In this document: positions 25,687 through 34,772 of the stretch, piece by piece
Layout of the letters: each line of letters starts with the position of its first letter
Numbering within the stretch: position 1 is the stretch's first letter
From: Promethearchaeota archaeon
GTDB lineage: Archaea > Asgardarchaeota > Lokiarchaeia > Helarchaeales > RDOG01
Reading direction: 5' to 3'
Assembly (NCBI GenBank): GCA_011365055.1
Contig: RDOG01000002.1
Coordinates: 62,001 to 126,000 of the forward strand
Length of the DNA: 64,000 bases
Position numbers and translations under genes: made by a program
The notes under the pieces: generated by a model
What the model was told of the DNA's origin: nothing
What the model saw: only the letters and a program-made list of their open reading frames with translations
Database searches by the model: none

Positions 25687-26997
25687 TTAAATTGATGATA
25701 ATAACTTGATTCTTCCTTTTAAATAATTAATTTCTTCATCAAATTCATTTTCTTTTTGTTTTAGATGTTCCATTTTAGATTGAAACTCAGTATTTGAAAT
25801 CAAATTATTTTTTATTTGTTCGCCGAGATATTTTCTATTTGAAATTAATTCATTTTTTTGATATTCAAGTCCTCTTACTTGTTTTTTTAATTTGTCTATT
25901 TCTAATTCGGTTTTAGATTTTGAGCTAATTTGTTCTGTAAGCAACATGTTAAATCTTTTCTTTAACATCTTTCCAAGTTCGTCGAATAATTGTTGGAATT
26001 CTTTAATGAGCTCTTTTTCTTCATAAATTAATTCCATTTCTAAAAATTCCCTGAATAAGTTTTCATAAGAATTTCTTAATTGGACTTTATCGTTATCTAC
26101 ATTCTTTTCATCAGAAATTATCAGCAAGTTTTTTAAACTCTGCTCAACCCTAAGTGAATAATTTTTAATTCGTTTTATTCTATTGAGATCCTTATGAAGA
26201 GTAAACTTCTTTATTAACATGTTTAATCTTTGAATTAAAGAATTAAAAGCTTGATCCGAAATTTGTATTTTGTCTAACGCCGTTTTATTATCTAATTCTA
26301 TTGATTTTCCACTCAATTTGCTTGGAATTGTGAACTGAAATTTGGGAGCTTTGATTTCTTCAATTTTAATGGTTCCTGAAAAATAATTCATAATATTCAT
26401 AAAAAAACTCGCGTTTTTAGATATTTTAAACATCAAATAAGAACCAATTATCACGACATTTCCTAATCCATAATGAATTTCAGCAATTAAAGGAGCATTA
26501 TTTTTACTAGCTAATATTTTTGCTCGAGAGTCTCCTATTATTAAACTACATCCATTTGAATACTCTGGTTGAACATCTGAGAATATTGGATGATGCGTTA
26601 AATCCTTAATAGTGAAAATAGATTCATTTTGATCAGCAGGTTTTTCGTGATCTATTATTCTATCTTCATTAAATTTAACACCAAACTTAGTTAGGATTTT
26701 TTCTGAAAAGTTCGTAAAATGAGCATGATCGCCTCCTGCATTTCCCAATAGTAATAAATTTCCTCCACTTTCAACATAATTAAAGATAGCTTTTGGTTCA
26801 TCAACATTGAATTGAGTTCGATCAGGTTGTAAAATAATAAAGATAGAATATTTTTTAATCCCTTCTAATTCAATAGGAAAATCTTCATGCTTTATAAATT
26901 GAAATTGATCACCAGTTTTAAAGGTAATTTCTTCGAATATTTCACCTAATCTATCTGCTTGGTTATGAGATATATCAAATGCTATCAATTTTTTCAT
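25687..26997 (-). CDS. GATase-like (DUF4350/IFT52 GIFT-like) protein with coiled-coil C-terminus
   Basis: The 436 residues start with a Rossmann-type domain (1-215). MKKLIAFDISHNQ opens it and GGNLLLLGNAGGDHAHF lies in the middle. This is the pattern of the class I glutamine-amidotransferase-like fold without a clear Cys nucleophile, close to DUF4350 and to the GIFT domain of intraflagellar transport protein IFT52. The C-terminal half (about 230-436) is helical and ends in a coiled coil (about 355-435). It is divergent from polB, with 113 bases between starts. The IFT52 link is a structural inference that needs checking. Confidence 0.55.
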   Translation of the reverse strand: MKKLIAFDISHNQADRLGEIFEEITFKTGDQFQFIKHEDFPIELEGIKKYSIFIILQPDRTQFNVDEPKAIFNYVESGGNLLLLGNAGGDHAHFTNFSEKILTKFGVKFNEDRIIDHEKPADQNESIFTIKDLTHHPIFSDVQPEYSNGCSLIIGDSRAKILASKNNAPLIAEIHYGLGNVVIIGSYLMFKISKNASFFMNIMNYFSGTIKIEEIKAPKFQFTIPSKLSGKSIELDNKTALDKIQISDQAFNSLIQRLNMLIKKFTLHKDLNRIKRIKNYSLRVEQSLKNLLIISDEKNVDNDKVQLRNSYENLFREFLEMELIYEEKELIKEFQQLFDELGKMLKKRFNMLLTEQISSKSKTELEIDKLKKQVRGLEYQKNELISNRKYLGEQIKNNLISNTEFQSKMEHLKQKENEFDEEINYLKGRIKLLSSI

Positions 26998-27110
26998 TTT
27001 TATTACTTTGAGTATGATTAATTAATCGTGTTAAAATTAATGTATTAGGAAGTAAAATAAAATTTGCATGTTCATTTTGTTTTATTGTTTTTTGATCTTG
27101 AGGTTAAGAG

Positions 27111-29747
27111 ATGGCATTAAAAGAACAAAAATCAACCAATGGCGATAATGTATTATTATCAGTTGGATATAATGGAAGAAAAGCAAGAGCATCAATCCTT
27201 TTATATAATAATGGAGAGATAGAAACGTGGTTCGATGATTCGGGCCATTTACCCTATCTAATTTCTTCTGATCAAGTTGAAGAGTTGGAAAAAAATCGTA
27301 ATTTGACAAATCATTCAGGATTTGATCATGTTGAACCTGTTATGAAAAAAGATTTGATTAAAGACAAAGAAATTAAAATGTCCAAAGTGATTGCCAAGGA
27401 TCCCTTATCCATAGGAGGAGGAAATAATTCGATCCGAGATCTTTTATTAGGGACTTGGGAAGATAAAATTAGGTATCATAATTGCTATATTTATGATAAG
27501 GGATTAATTCCGGGTTTTCCATACAAAGTAATTTCTGAAAATGATCCAGAATATGATAAACATAAGAATGGAATAGATGTTTATAGGAACGTGAAAGGTA
27601 AACAAAAAGAAAGGGGAAAATTAATACGTCTAAACACGCCAGTTCCGAATGAAATCAGATTAGAATTATTAAGTAAATTTAAAAATGAACCTGAAGAATT
27701 TCAAAGAGAATTACCTAAATTCATTGATTTATTTTTTACAGACATCCCACAATTAAAGCGAATAGCTTTCGATATCGAAGTGGAATCTGATAGAGATAGA
27801 TTACCAGATCCAAATCAAGCTGAAGACAGAGTATTTTGTGTTTCTTTAGTTGCAAACGATGGATTGAAAAGAGTTTTAGTTTTAAAACGAGAAGGAATTC
27901 CTGACGGAGAAAAAAAAGAGAATTTGGATATCAACGTCGAGTTTTTTGATAAAGAAGAAGTTCTTTTAAAACATTTATTAAAACAAATTAGTAAATATCC
28001 CATCGTACTTACGTTTAATGGAGATAATTTTGACTTTAAATACATTTATAATAGAGCTAAAAATTTAGATATTTACGATTTACGAAAAAAATATCCTAAT
28101 AATTGGGAATATGAAAGAGCATTTAGATATAAAATACCCATAGAATTGGCAAGAGAAGAGGCGATTTTGAATAATGGAGTTCACGTGGATCTGTATAAAT
28201 TCTTCCATAATAGAGCAATACAAATATCTGCATTCCAAAATTCGTATGCAAATGTATCTCTGGAAGATGTTAGTCAAGCTCTATTAAATACTGGTAAAAT
28301 TGAACTTGAACATGCAATATATAATTTAAGTAATTATGACGTTGCATATTATTGTTATATGGATAGCAAATTAACACTCCAATTAACAGAATTTGACGAC
28401 GAATTAGTTATGAACCTAATCATCTTGATGATGAGAATATCTAAGCTATCCATGAATACACTGACTAGAGTAGGAATTTTAAATTGGCTCCAAAATTCCT
28501 TTTATTTTGAACATAGAGGGCGCGATTATCTTATCCCTAATGCGGATTATGTTTTAAATGAAAAAGGTTTAGGTGAATCAAAAGCCATAATTAAAGGAAA
28601 GAAATTTCAAGGTGCGATTGTCATTCAACCAACACCTGGCATCTTTTTTGATGTTGTTGTATTAGATTTTGCATCCTTATATCCAAGTATAATTAAACAA
28701 TATAATTTGAGTTATGAGACTATAAATTGCATCCATAAAGATTGTCAAGCAAATGAAATGCCAGGGACGAATTATTATGTTTGTACAAAAAATATTGGTT
28801 TAATGTCATTAATTATTGGGTTATTAAAAGATTTGAGAGTTAAATGGTTTAAACCAAAAACTAAGGATAAGAATCTTTCTGAAAAACAGAGAAGGATTTT
28901 TGATGTCACTCAATATGCACTTAAAGTGATAGTGAATGCATCCTATGGCGTCTTTGGTGCTCAAATGTTCCCACTTTATTGCCCACCTATGGCGGAAAGC
29001 GTGACTGCAGGTGGAAGATATGCAATTCAACAAACAATTAAGCGGTCTGAAGATTTAGGCGTTAAAGTTTTGTATGGGGACACAGATAGTGTCTTTTTAC
29101 TTCACCCAAGTAAAGACCAGATCAAAGAATTAATTAATTGGGTAAAAAATGAATTGAAAATTGATTTAGAGGTAGAAAAAACTTATAGATATACTGCACT
29201 TTCAGACAGAAAAAAGAATTATTTTGGAGTATATAAAGATGGGCGGGTTGATGTAAAAGGATTATCAGGAAAAAAAAGTAATACACCACTTTTCATCCAA
29301 CGAGCTTTTTATAAAATGTTGGAAATTTTATCAGAAGTTAAAAAAGAAGAGGATTTTGAGACTGCTAAAGATAAAATAACTAAATTAATTAAACATGTTT
29401 TAAAAAAGTTAAAAGCCAGAAGATACACATTAGAGGAATTGGCTTTTAGGACGGCATTAACTAAAAAATTAGAAGATTATAGAAAAACAACACCACAACA
29501 TGTAAAAGCAGCAAGATTATTAGAAGAAAATTTTCCTAATAGAAAAATTATTCCTGGAGATTTTATATCATACATAAAAACTCGAGATGAAGTCGGTGTT
29601 AAACCGATAGAGACGGCATCAGTAAATGATATAGACTATAATACTTATAAAAAAGCTATCGAATCAATTTTTGAACAAGTTTTAGACGCTCTTGGAATTG
29701 ATTTCAACGAATTAACAGGAAAAAGGACATTAGACCATTTTATCTGA
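27111..29747 (+). CDS. polB: Family B DNA polymerase
   Basis: The 878-residue replicative-type polymerase has an Exo I motif RIAFDIEVES near residue 218 and Exo II FNGDNFDFKY near 305. Polymerase motif A is VLDFASLYPSI near 520, motif B KVIVNASYGVFGAQ near 605, and motif C YGDTDS near 655. The full set of exonuclease and polymerase motifs predicts a proofreading enzyme that works with the PCNA encoded nearby. The C-terminal PIP-like end (KRTLDHFI) may dock on PCNA. ATG 27111 is preceded by TTGAGGTTAAG. Confidence 0.95.
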   Translation: MALKEQKSTNGDNVLLSVGYNGRKARASILLYNNGEIETWFDDSGHLPYLISSDQVEELEKNRNLTNHSGFDHVEPVMKKDLIKDKEIKMSKVIAKDPLSIGGGNNSIRDLLLGTWEDKIRYHNCYIYDKGLIPGFPYKVISENDPEYDKHKNGIDVYRNVKGKQKERGKLIRLNTPVPNEIRLELLSKFKNEPEEFQRELPKFIDLFFTDIPQLKRIAFDIEVESDRDRLPDPNQAEDRVFCVSLVANDGLKRVLVLKREGIPDGEKKENLDINVEFFDKEEVLLKHLLKQISKYPIVLTFNGDNFDFKYIYNRAKNLDIYDLRKKYPNNWEYERAFRYKIPIELAREEAILNNGVHVDLYKFFHNRAIQISAFQNSYANVSLEDVSQALLNTGKIELEHAIYNLSNYDVAYYCYMDSKLTLQLTEFDDELVMNLIILMMRISKLSMNTLTRVGILNWLQNSFYFEHRGRDYLIPNADYVLNEKGLGESKAIIKGKKFQGAIVIQPTPGIFFDVVVLDFASLYPSIIKQYNLSYETINCIHKDCQANEMPGTNYYVCTKNIGLMSLIIGLLKDLRVKWFKPKTKDKNLSEKQRRIFDVTQYALKVIVNASYGVFGAQMFPLYCPPMAESVTAGGRYAIQQTIKRSEDLGVKVLYGDTDSVFLLHPSKDQIKELINWVKNELKIDLEVEKTYRYTALSDRKKNYFGVYKDGRVDVKGLSGKKSNTPLFIQRAFYKMLEILSEVKKEEDFETAKDKITKLIKHVLKKLKARRYTLEELAFRTALTKKLEDYRKTTPQHVKAARLLEENFPNRKIIPGDFISYIKTRDEVGVKPIETASVNDIDYNTYKKAIESIFEQVLDALGIDFNELTGKRTLDHFI

Positions 29748-29858
29748 AGAAATTTAAATTTCATGAAGATAAAAATAAAGTTATAAATGTGATATATTGA
29801 GATTATATTGAATTAAATCGATGAATATAATGGTTGAGAGAAAAATTTTAATTGAAAT

Positions 29859-31130
29859 ATGTGGGATTCAAAAAAAATGTCAGAATTAAAAAATATTATT
29901 GAAAAAATTGAAGAAATTTATGGAAAATTAACCACAAAGGATAATGATCCAGAAATCGAATCTCAATTAAAATCAGAATTATTAAATAACTTTTCATCTT
30001 TATTAGCCATAACAAAAGTAAAAGAGGGAGAATTTTCCGTAGATTTAGGAAAGAAGTTAGAGAATGTAAAAAATCTACTATTATCTTGGGATCCTTTAGA
30101 TAATTGGTTTAAAGAACTAAAAGATCTCGTTAATGGTACCTTTGATTTATTAACTGCAGCAAAATCGCTCAATTACAAAGATATTATTTTTGATAAGAAA
30201 ATGGTAAGCAATGACCTATTTCAAAAAGAAATCTCAGAAATAAAATCGGCAATAAATGAAATTAAGACTGAACTTACCAATATTAAGAAATCAAGTTTAA
30301 GAGCAGTGATTCCTCAACAACCGGACTTGACTAAACCAATAGTTAAAACGGATTCTACCATAAAAAGAGATATTCCACCTCCACAACCATTTGAGAGCCC
30401 AATGTCTATTCCAACATCCAAACCAGTAGAAATTCCAAAACCTCAGCAAGTTCCAAAGCCTGTATCTATAGACATTCCTAGACCGACACCCAAACCTGTA
30501 CCTCTAGACATGCCTATTGAGACACCTAAACCAGTAAATCTCCAAATGCCCGTTGAAATTCCTAAACCGACTCCTAAGCCTGTACATCTAGACACCCCTA
30601 TTGAAATTCCTAAACCAATACCTAAACCTGTAACTCTTGAAAGTGCTAAAACTGTCCCTACTCAAAAACGACAAGCATCAAAAGAAAAATTATTTGGATT
30701 ATTTTCACAACCTGCAGAACCATCTTCATTAGTAGAAAAACCTGTATCTGAACAAAGACCAATTTCTATTCCGAAACCAACTACATCAAGTTTTAAAACG
30801 ATAGGTGCTCCTGTCCAGCAACCTGTCGCGAAACCCGTCAGTCTCCCAAAAACAGCTTCTTCAGGTTTTAAAATCATCGGATCAGCAACAACTTCACCAA
30901 CTACACCTACTGGAACTGCTGAATCAATAGATCAAGATAAATTATATCAAGAATTAATTACATTAGAAGGTAAGAAATATTCGCTTGAACGAAATCTTAG
31001 AGACATCAAATCAATTTTTGAAAGTGGTGCATTAACAGAGAGTCAATATAAATCCCAATATAATGAAAAATTGAATGAATTAAAAGGGATATCCCAAAAA
31101 ATAGATAATATTAGAGAACAATTAGATTAA
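29859..31130 (+). CDS. Pro-rich linker protein with helical ends, unknown function
   Basis: The 423 residues have a helical N-terminus (1-145). A long proline/lysine linker (about 155-345) is built from short repeats such as PKPVxL and IEIPKPTPKPV. A C-terminal helical pair (about 355-423) includes LRDIKSIFESGALTESQYKSQYNEKLNEL, like the SHOCT-type tail. The real start may be ATG 29877. Tethers of this kind connect parts of complexes. It follows polB by 112 bases on the same strand; no direct link is proven. Confidence 0.55.
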   Translation: MWDSKKMSELKNIIEKIEEIYGKLTTKDNDPEIESQLKSELLNNFSSLLAITKVKEGEFSVDLGKKLENVKNLLLSWDPLDNWFKELKDLVNGTFDLLTAAKSLNYKDIIFDKKMVSNDLFQKEISEIKSAINEIKTELTNIKKSSLRAVIPQQPDLTKPIVKTDSTIKRDIPPPQPFESPMSIPTSKPVEIPKPQQVPKPVSIDIPRPTPKPVPLDMPIETPKPVNLQMPVEIPKPTPKPVHLDTPIEIPKPIPKPVTLESAKTVPTQKRQASKEKLFGLFSQPAEPSSLVEKPVSEQRPISIPKPTTSSFKTIGAPVQQPVAKPVSLPKTASSGFKIIGSATTSPTTPTGTAESIDQDKLYQELITLEGKKYSLERNLRDIKSIFESGALTESQYKSQYNEKLNELKGISQKIDNIREQLD

Positions 31131-31138
31131 ATTTTTTA

Positions 31139-31924
31139 TTGGCGAAACAAATGAACGAGTGGAGATTAATTAATCTCGAAACCCATAATGGATTTTCTAA
31201 CATGGCAATTGATGAAGCAATATTAAATGCCAGAATAAGAAACGAAGTTCCAAATACGGTTCGTTTTTATAGATGGAATCCATCAACAGTAAGTATAGGA
31301 AAAAATCAATCTATTTCAGCAGAAGCTAACATAGAAATGTGTAAGAATCACGGAGTTGATATTGTCCGGCGGATAACTGGAGGCGGAGCAGTTTATCATG
31401 ATTATGAGGGAGAAATAACTTATAGTGTGATAGTAAAACAAGAGCAAGATATCCCTTTTGAAACGGATTTATCTTTCATCAAATTATGTACAGGTATAAT
31501 AATTGCATTGAACAAGATAGGGTTGAATGCCTATCAAGGTAAGCATCATTGTCCTTCAATTTTCATTGATGAACGTAAAATTTCGGGAAATGCACAAACT
31601 AGAAGAAAGGGAGTAATCTTGCAACATGGAACTATTTTAAGAGATTATGATCCTGAATTAATGTATACATTCCTTAGAGTTCGAGAAGGAATTAAAAAAG
31701 AAAAGGTAGTTCATTCCGTTTACCAAAAAATAACTACAATAAAGAGAGAACTAAAAACTCAAGTAGATTTTAGTGAATTGGAAAGAATATTAAAGGAAAG
31801 TTTTGAAGAATCATTTAAGACAAAGTTTTTGGAAATTGGTCTTACAAATAGCGAGAAATTTGAAGCGGAGCGGCTTGAAAAAGAAAAGTTTAATACAAAA
31901 GAATGGATATTCAAAATAGATTAA
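31139..31924 (+). CDS. Lipoate-protein ligase A family protein
   Basis: The 261 residues match the LplA/LipB/BPL fold: EWRLINLETHNGFSNMAIDEAIL, FYRWNPSTVSIGKNQ, and the conserved VRRITGGGAVYHDYEGEITYSVIV. Later come KISGNAQTRRKGVILQHGTIL and the basic region. It attaches lipoyl groups to carrier proteins such as GcvH or 2-oxoacid dehydrogenase E2. Archaeal enzymes are often split, with a separate C-terminal accessory (LplB); no such gene is seen here. TTG 31139 or ATG 31151 may be the start. Confidence 0.88.
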   Translation: MAKQMNEWRLINLETHNGFSNMAIDEAILNARIRNEVPNTVRFYRWNPSTVSIGKNQSISAEANIEMCKNHGVDIVRRITGGGAVYHDYEGEITYSVIVKQEQDIPFETDLSFIKLCTGIIIALNKIGLNAYQGKHHCPSIFIDERKISGNAQTRRKGVILQHGTILRDYDPELMYTFLRVREGIKKEKVVHSVYQKITTIKRELKTQVDFSELERILKESFEESFKTKFLEIGLTNSEKFEAERLEKEKFNTKEWIFKID

Positions 31925-32150
31925 ATGTTCTCTTATTTTTCGTTTACGAGAATTGAATATTTTTTAGAGAATTTGTTGTCGTGTCAACATATATTGACAT
32001 TAATTTGGTTTTAATTTGGAATTATCTTAAAACAAATACTTTAATAACCAGATTTACTTGAAATATCTTAAGAAATGTCGTGATTTAAACAAAATGGATA
32101 CATTATAGAACCATTTAGAACTATATTTTTGTTTTTAAAAGGTTATAAAT

Positions 32151-33650
32151 ATGAAAGTTTTGTTGATTAATCCAGCAGGTTACGAATCAAAGTATAAAAA
32201 GCATAAATTGATAAGTTATACGGCAATTCCTTTGGGTTTAGCGTATACTGCTGCAATTTTGGAAAAGGCTGGTCACAAGGTTAAAGTTTTGGATGCAGCA
32301 GTGATAGGCATGGATAAAAATGATATGGCAAGATATATTAAAAAGGTTAAACCTGATGCAATTGCTTTTGCTGCATTTACACCTTCCTTTAATTATGCCG
32401 CAGAGCAGGCAAGTCATGCTAAGGAAATTTATCCAGATATTCCCATTATAATGGGCGGCATGCATCCTACGTTTCTTCCCGAGCAATCCTTACAATTAGC
32501 TCCTGCTGTGGATTATATAATACGAGGTGAAGGAGATTATACAACAACAAATTTAATAAATGCTCTTGAAAATAATGAACCAAACGTTAAGGATATTCAG
32601 GGATTATCATTTAGAGATAAGGGTAATAATGGAAAGATTTATCACACCCCAGATTCACCATTGATCAAAAATCTTGATGACATACCGTTTCCAGCTCGAC
32701 ATCTTTTTCCAAACGATTTATATCACTTTTTTGGCTCCTCTTTGAAAGGAACGAGTATTATTTCATCAAGAGGTTGTAATAGAGTCTGTTCATTTTGTTC
32801 CTGCACTGCTTTTTATAACCATAGATGGAGAGCTCGTTCTCCAAAGAATGTTGTAGAGGAAATGGTTCAAATTAAACAAAAATATAATGCGACTATTGTA
32901 GGTTTTATGGATGATTGTTTTGCATTGAATAAAAAACGAGTGTTTGAAATGTGTGAAATGATGAAAAAAACAGGAATCCATAAAAATTTATGCTGGGGTT
33001 CTGCTTTACGTGTAGATCACATGAGTTATGATGTGCTTTATGAGATGAGAAAGGCTGGATGTGCCATGTTATTTTATGGTGTAGAGAGTGGAAATCAAAG
33101 AGTTCTTGATAATGTTCAGAAAGGAACCACAGTTAGTATGATTGAAGATACTTTTAAATGGGCTAGAAAATTAGGAATAAATAGTATTGCATCATTAGCT
33201 TTAGGATTACCAGGAGATACTTTTGAGGATTGTTTAAAAACAATTGAGTGGGTACGACGTAAATTACGTCCTTCGTTTGTCGTTTGGGCTGCAGCAACAC
33301 CTTATCCGGGTACACCTTTTTATGAAGAAGCATTAGAAAAGGGTTGGCTTAAAGAAATCCCCACTGACTGGTCTGGATTCACTATGATCGATCCAGTTTT
33401 AGAATTAACAGATTTATCAAAAGAAGATGTAAAAAATTTAATTAAATACGCATATAAATCCATGCATATTAACATTGGTTATTTAATCAATAGATTGGCA
33501 TATGAGATTAAACAAGGAATGCAACTCTATGGGACTTTTAATATTTTTAAGCAATTTATACAAGTAGTATTCCCATGGCTTTTTCACTTGAAGAAATATG
33601 GAACTTATTCCCAACTTCCTCCTAAAAATTTAGAGGAATGGAAGGATTAA
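32151..33650 (+). CDS. B12-binding radical SAM protein
   Basis: The 499 residues have an N-terminal cobalamin-binding-like domain (1-140; LLINPAGYESKYKKH, GGMHPTFLPE, YIIRGEGD). A radical SAM domain follows with SSRGCNRVCSFCSCTAF near 205-220 binding the 4Fe-4S cluster, then the TIM barrel (GVESGNQRVLDNVQKGTT, LGLPGDTFEDCLKT, AATPYPGTPFYEE). Members methylate or form rings on lipids, cofactors and antibiotics; the substrate cannot be told. A second, partial member of this class lies at the right edge. It is preceded by a 226-base gap and probably forms its own transcript. Confidence 0.85.
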   Translation: MKVLLINPAGYESKYKKHKLISYTAIPLGLAYTAAILEKAGHKVKVLDAAVIGMDKNDMARYIKKVKPDAIAFAAFTPSFNYAAEQASHAKEIYPDIPIIMGGMHPTFLPEQSLQLAPAVDYIIRGEGDYTTTNLINALENNEPNVKDIQGLSFRDKGNNGKIYHTPDSPLIKNLDDIPFPARHLFPNDLYHFFGSSLKGTSIISSRGCNRVCSFCSCTAFYNHRWRARSPKNVVEEMVQIKQKYNATIVGFMDDCFALNKKRVFEMCEMMKKTGIHKNLCWGSALRVDHMSYDVLYEMRKAGCAMLFYGVESGNQRVLDNVQKGTTVSMIEDTFKWARKLGINSIASLALGLPGDTFEDCLKTIEWVRRKLRPSFVVWAAATPYPGTPFYEEALEKGWLKEIPTDWSGFTMIDPVLELTDLSKEDVKNLIKYAYKSMHINIGYLINRLAYEIKQGMQLYGTFNIFKQFIQVVFPWLFHLKKYGTYSQLPPKNLEEWKD

Positions 33651-33658
33651 CGGAATTA

Positions 33659-34741
33659 TTAAGGAATAATCTCACAACCGTTAAATTCAGAATAATTAAA
33701 TTGCTCTATTTTAATTATTCCTTCTTTAATTAATTCAACTACTTGAAGTTTTATTTTTTTTAGGTTATCAATCAAATTTTTAATAGTATTGCAAACTAAA
33801 TCAAACCCTTGTTCACCCCAAGGTTTACAATAATTAGCAAACAAGCATCTCCCTCCACATAGTCTAAAATAATTACAATTTATACAAGGTTTCTTGACTT
33901 CCATGGCATTTTTCGTATCAAGAGGATGAGTATTTTCAATATGACCAAATTGAAAAATTCCGAATTCAGAGCAAACGGGACAGGCAGAAATTGTCCCATC
34001 GGTGTTTATATTTTGCCATATCCATCCACAACCACAATATAACTTAGTTGGTTTATTTAAAATCAAGGATTTCATTATCGCAATGAAAGGATATATTTTT
34101 GTTACTTTTCCTTCTCGCTTCATTCGCTCAAGCCATTCTTCTATCAATTTTTTCACATCGTTATTATATATTTTAATCCATCCCTTGAGGTTTTTCCAGT
34201 TCTGTTGTTCATTAAACATCATATCTAATTGCCAATGCACCGAATCAAATTGAGGATTTTCGAGTGAAAGCAAAAAATTAACATCTCTATATATGTTTGA
34301 TTGTTCTCCAACAGTCATTCTTGCAATTAATTCATTTTTAAATCCTTTTTCCCTAATATTTTTACAATTTTCTATAACCCTATTAAATGTATTTATTCCC
34401 CTGTTAAAATCAGTAATTTCTTTGTTTCCATCTATAGAAACTAATATATCATCAAATTTTTCTAAATATGATACTGGAATTTTATGAAGAAGAAGCCCAT
34501 TAGTCTGAAGTATAAATTTTTTGGCATTAATAGAATCCATAATTTCAAGCATCAATTTAGTTTCTAAAAGCGGTTCTCCACCATAAAATAAAATGACAGC
34601 ATCTGGGTCTTTTTCAATGAAATTTTTTAACATTGCCACTGAATATGTTACTTTTTTTGGAAAAGTAGAAGTAGTTTCTTGGGCATTACAATAATTACAA
34701 TTTAAATTACAATTCAAGGTTAATTGTAAATTCCAGTACAA
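33659..34741 (-). CDS. Radical SAM/SPASM-type enzyme, possibly peptide-modifying
   Basis: The 360 residues carry the radical SAM CxxxCxxC as LNCNLNCNYCNAQ (about 10-20) and FYGGEPLLE. C-terminal clusters of Cys (LYCGCGWIW, ACPVCSE, CINCNYFRLCGGRC) would bind extra Fe-S centres, as in SPASM proteins. The layout fits the AF1577-type putative peptide-modifying radical SAM family. No precursor peptide is recognised nearby. It is downstream of metG with a 31-base gap and converges on the B12 radical SAM gene. The substrate is unknown. Confidence 0.8.
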   Translation of the reverse strand: MYWNLQLTLNCNLNCNYCNAQETTSTFPKKVTYSVAMLKNFIEKDPDAVILFYGGEPLLETKLMLEIMDSINAKKFILQTNGLLLHKIPVSYLEKFDDILVSIDGNKEITDFNRGINTFNRVIENCKNIREKGFKNELIARMTVGEQSNIYRDVNFLLSLENPQFDSVHWQLDMMFNEQQNWKNLKGWIKIYNNDVKKLIEEWLERMKREGKVTKIYPFIAIMKSLILNKPTKLYCGCGWIWQNINTDGTISACPVCSEFGIFQFGHIENTHPLDTKNAMEVKKPCINCNYFRLCGGRCLFANYCKPWGEQGFDLVCNTIKNLIDNLKKIKLQVVELIKEGIIKIEQFNYSEFNGCEIIP

Positions 34742-34772
34742 GTAAATCTGCCTTATGAGTTTATAATAAATG

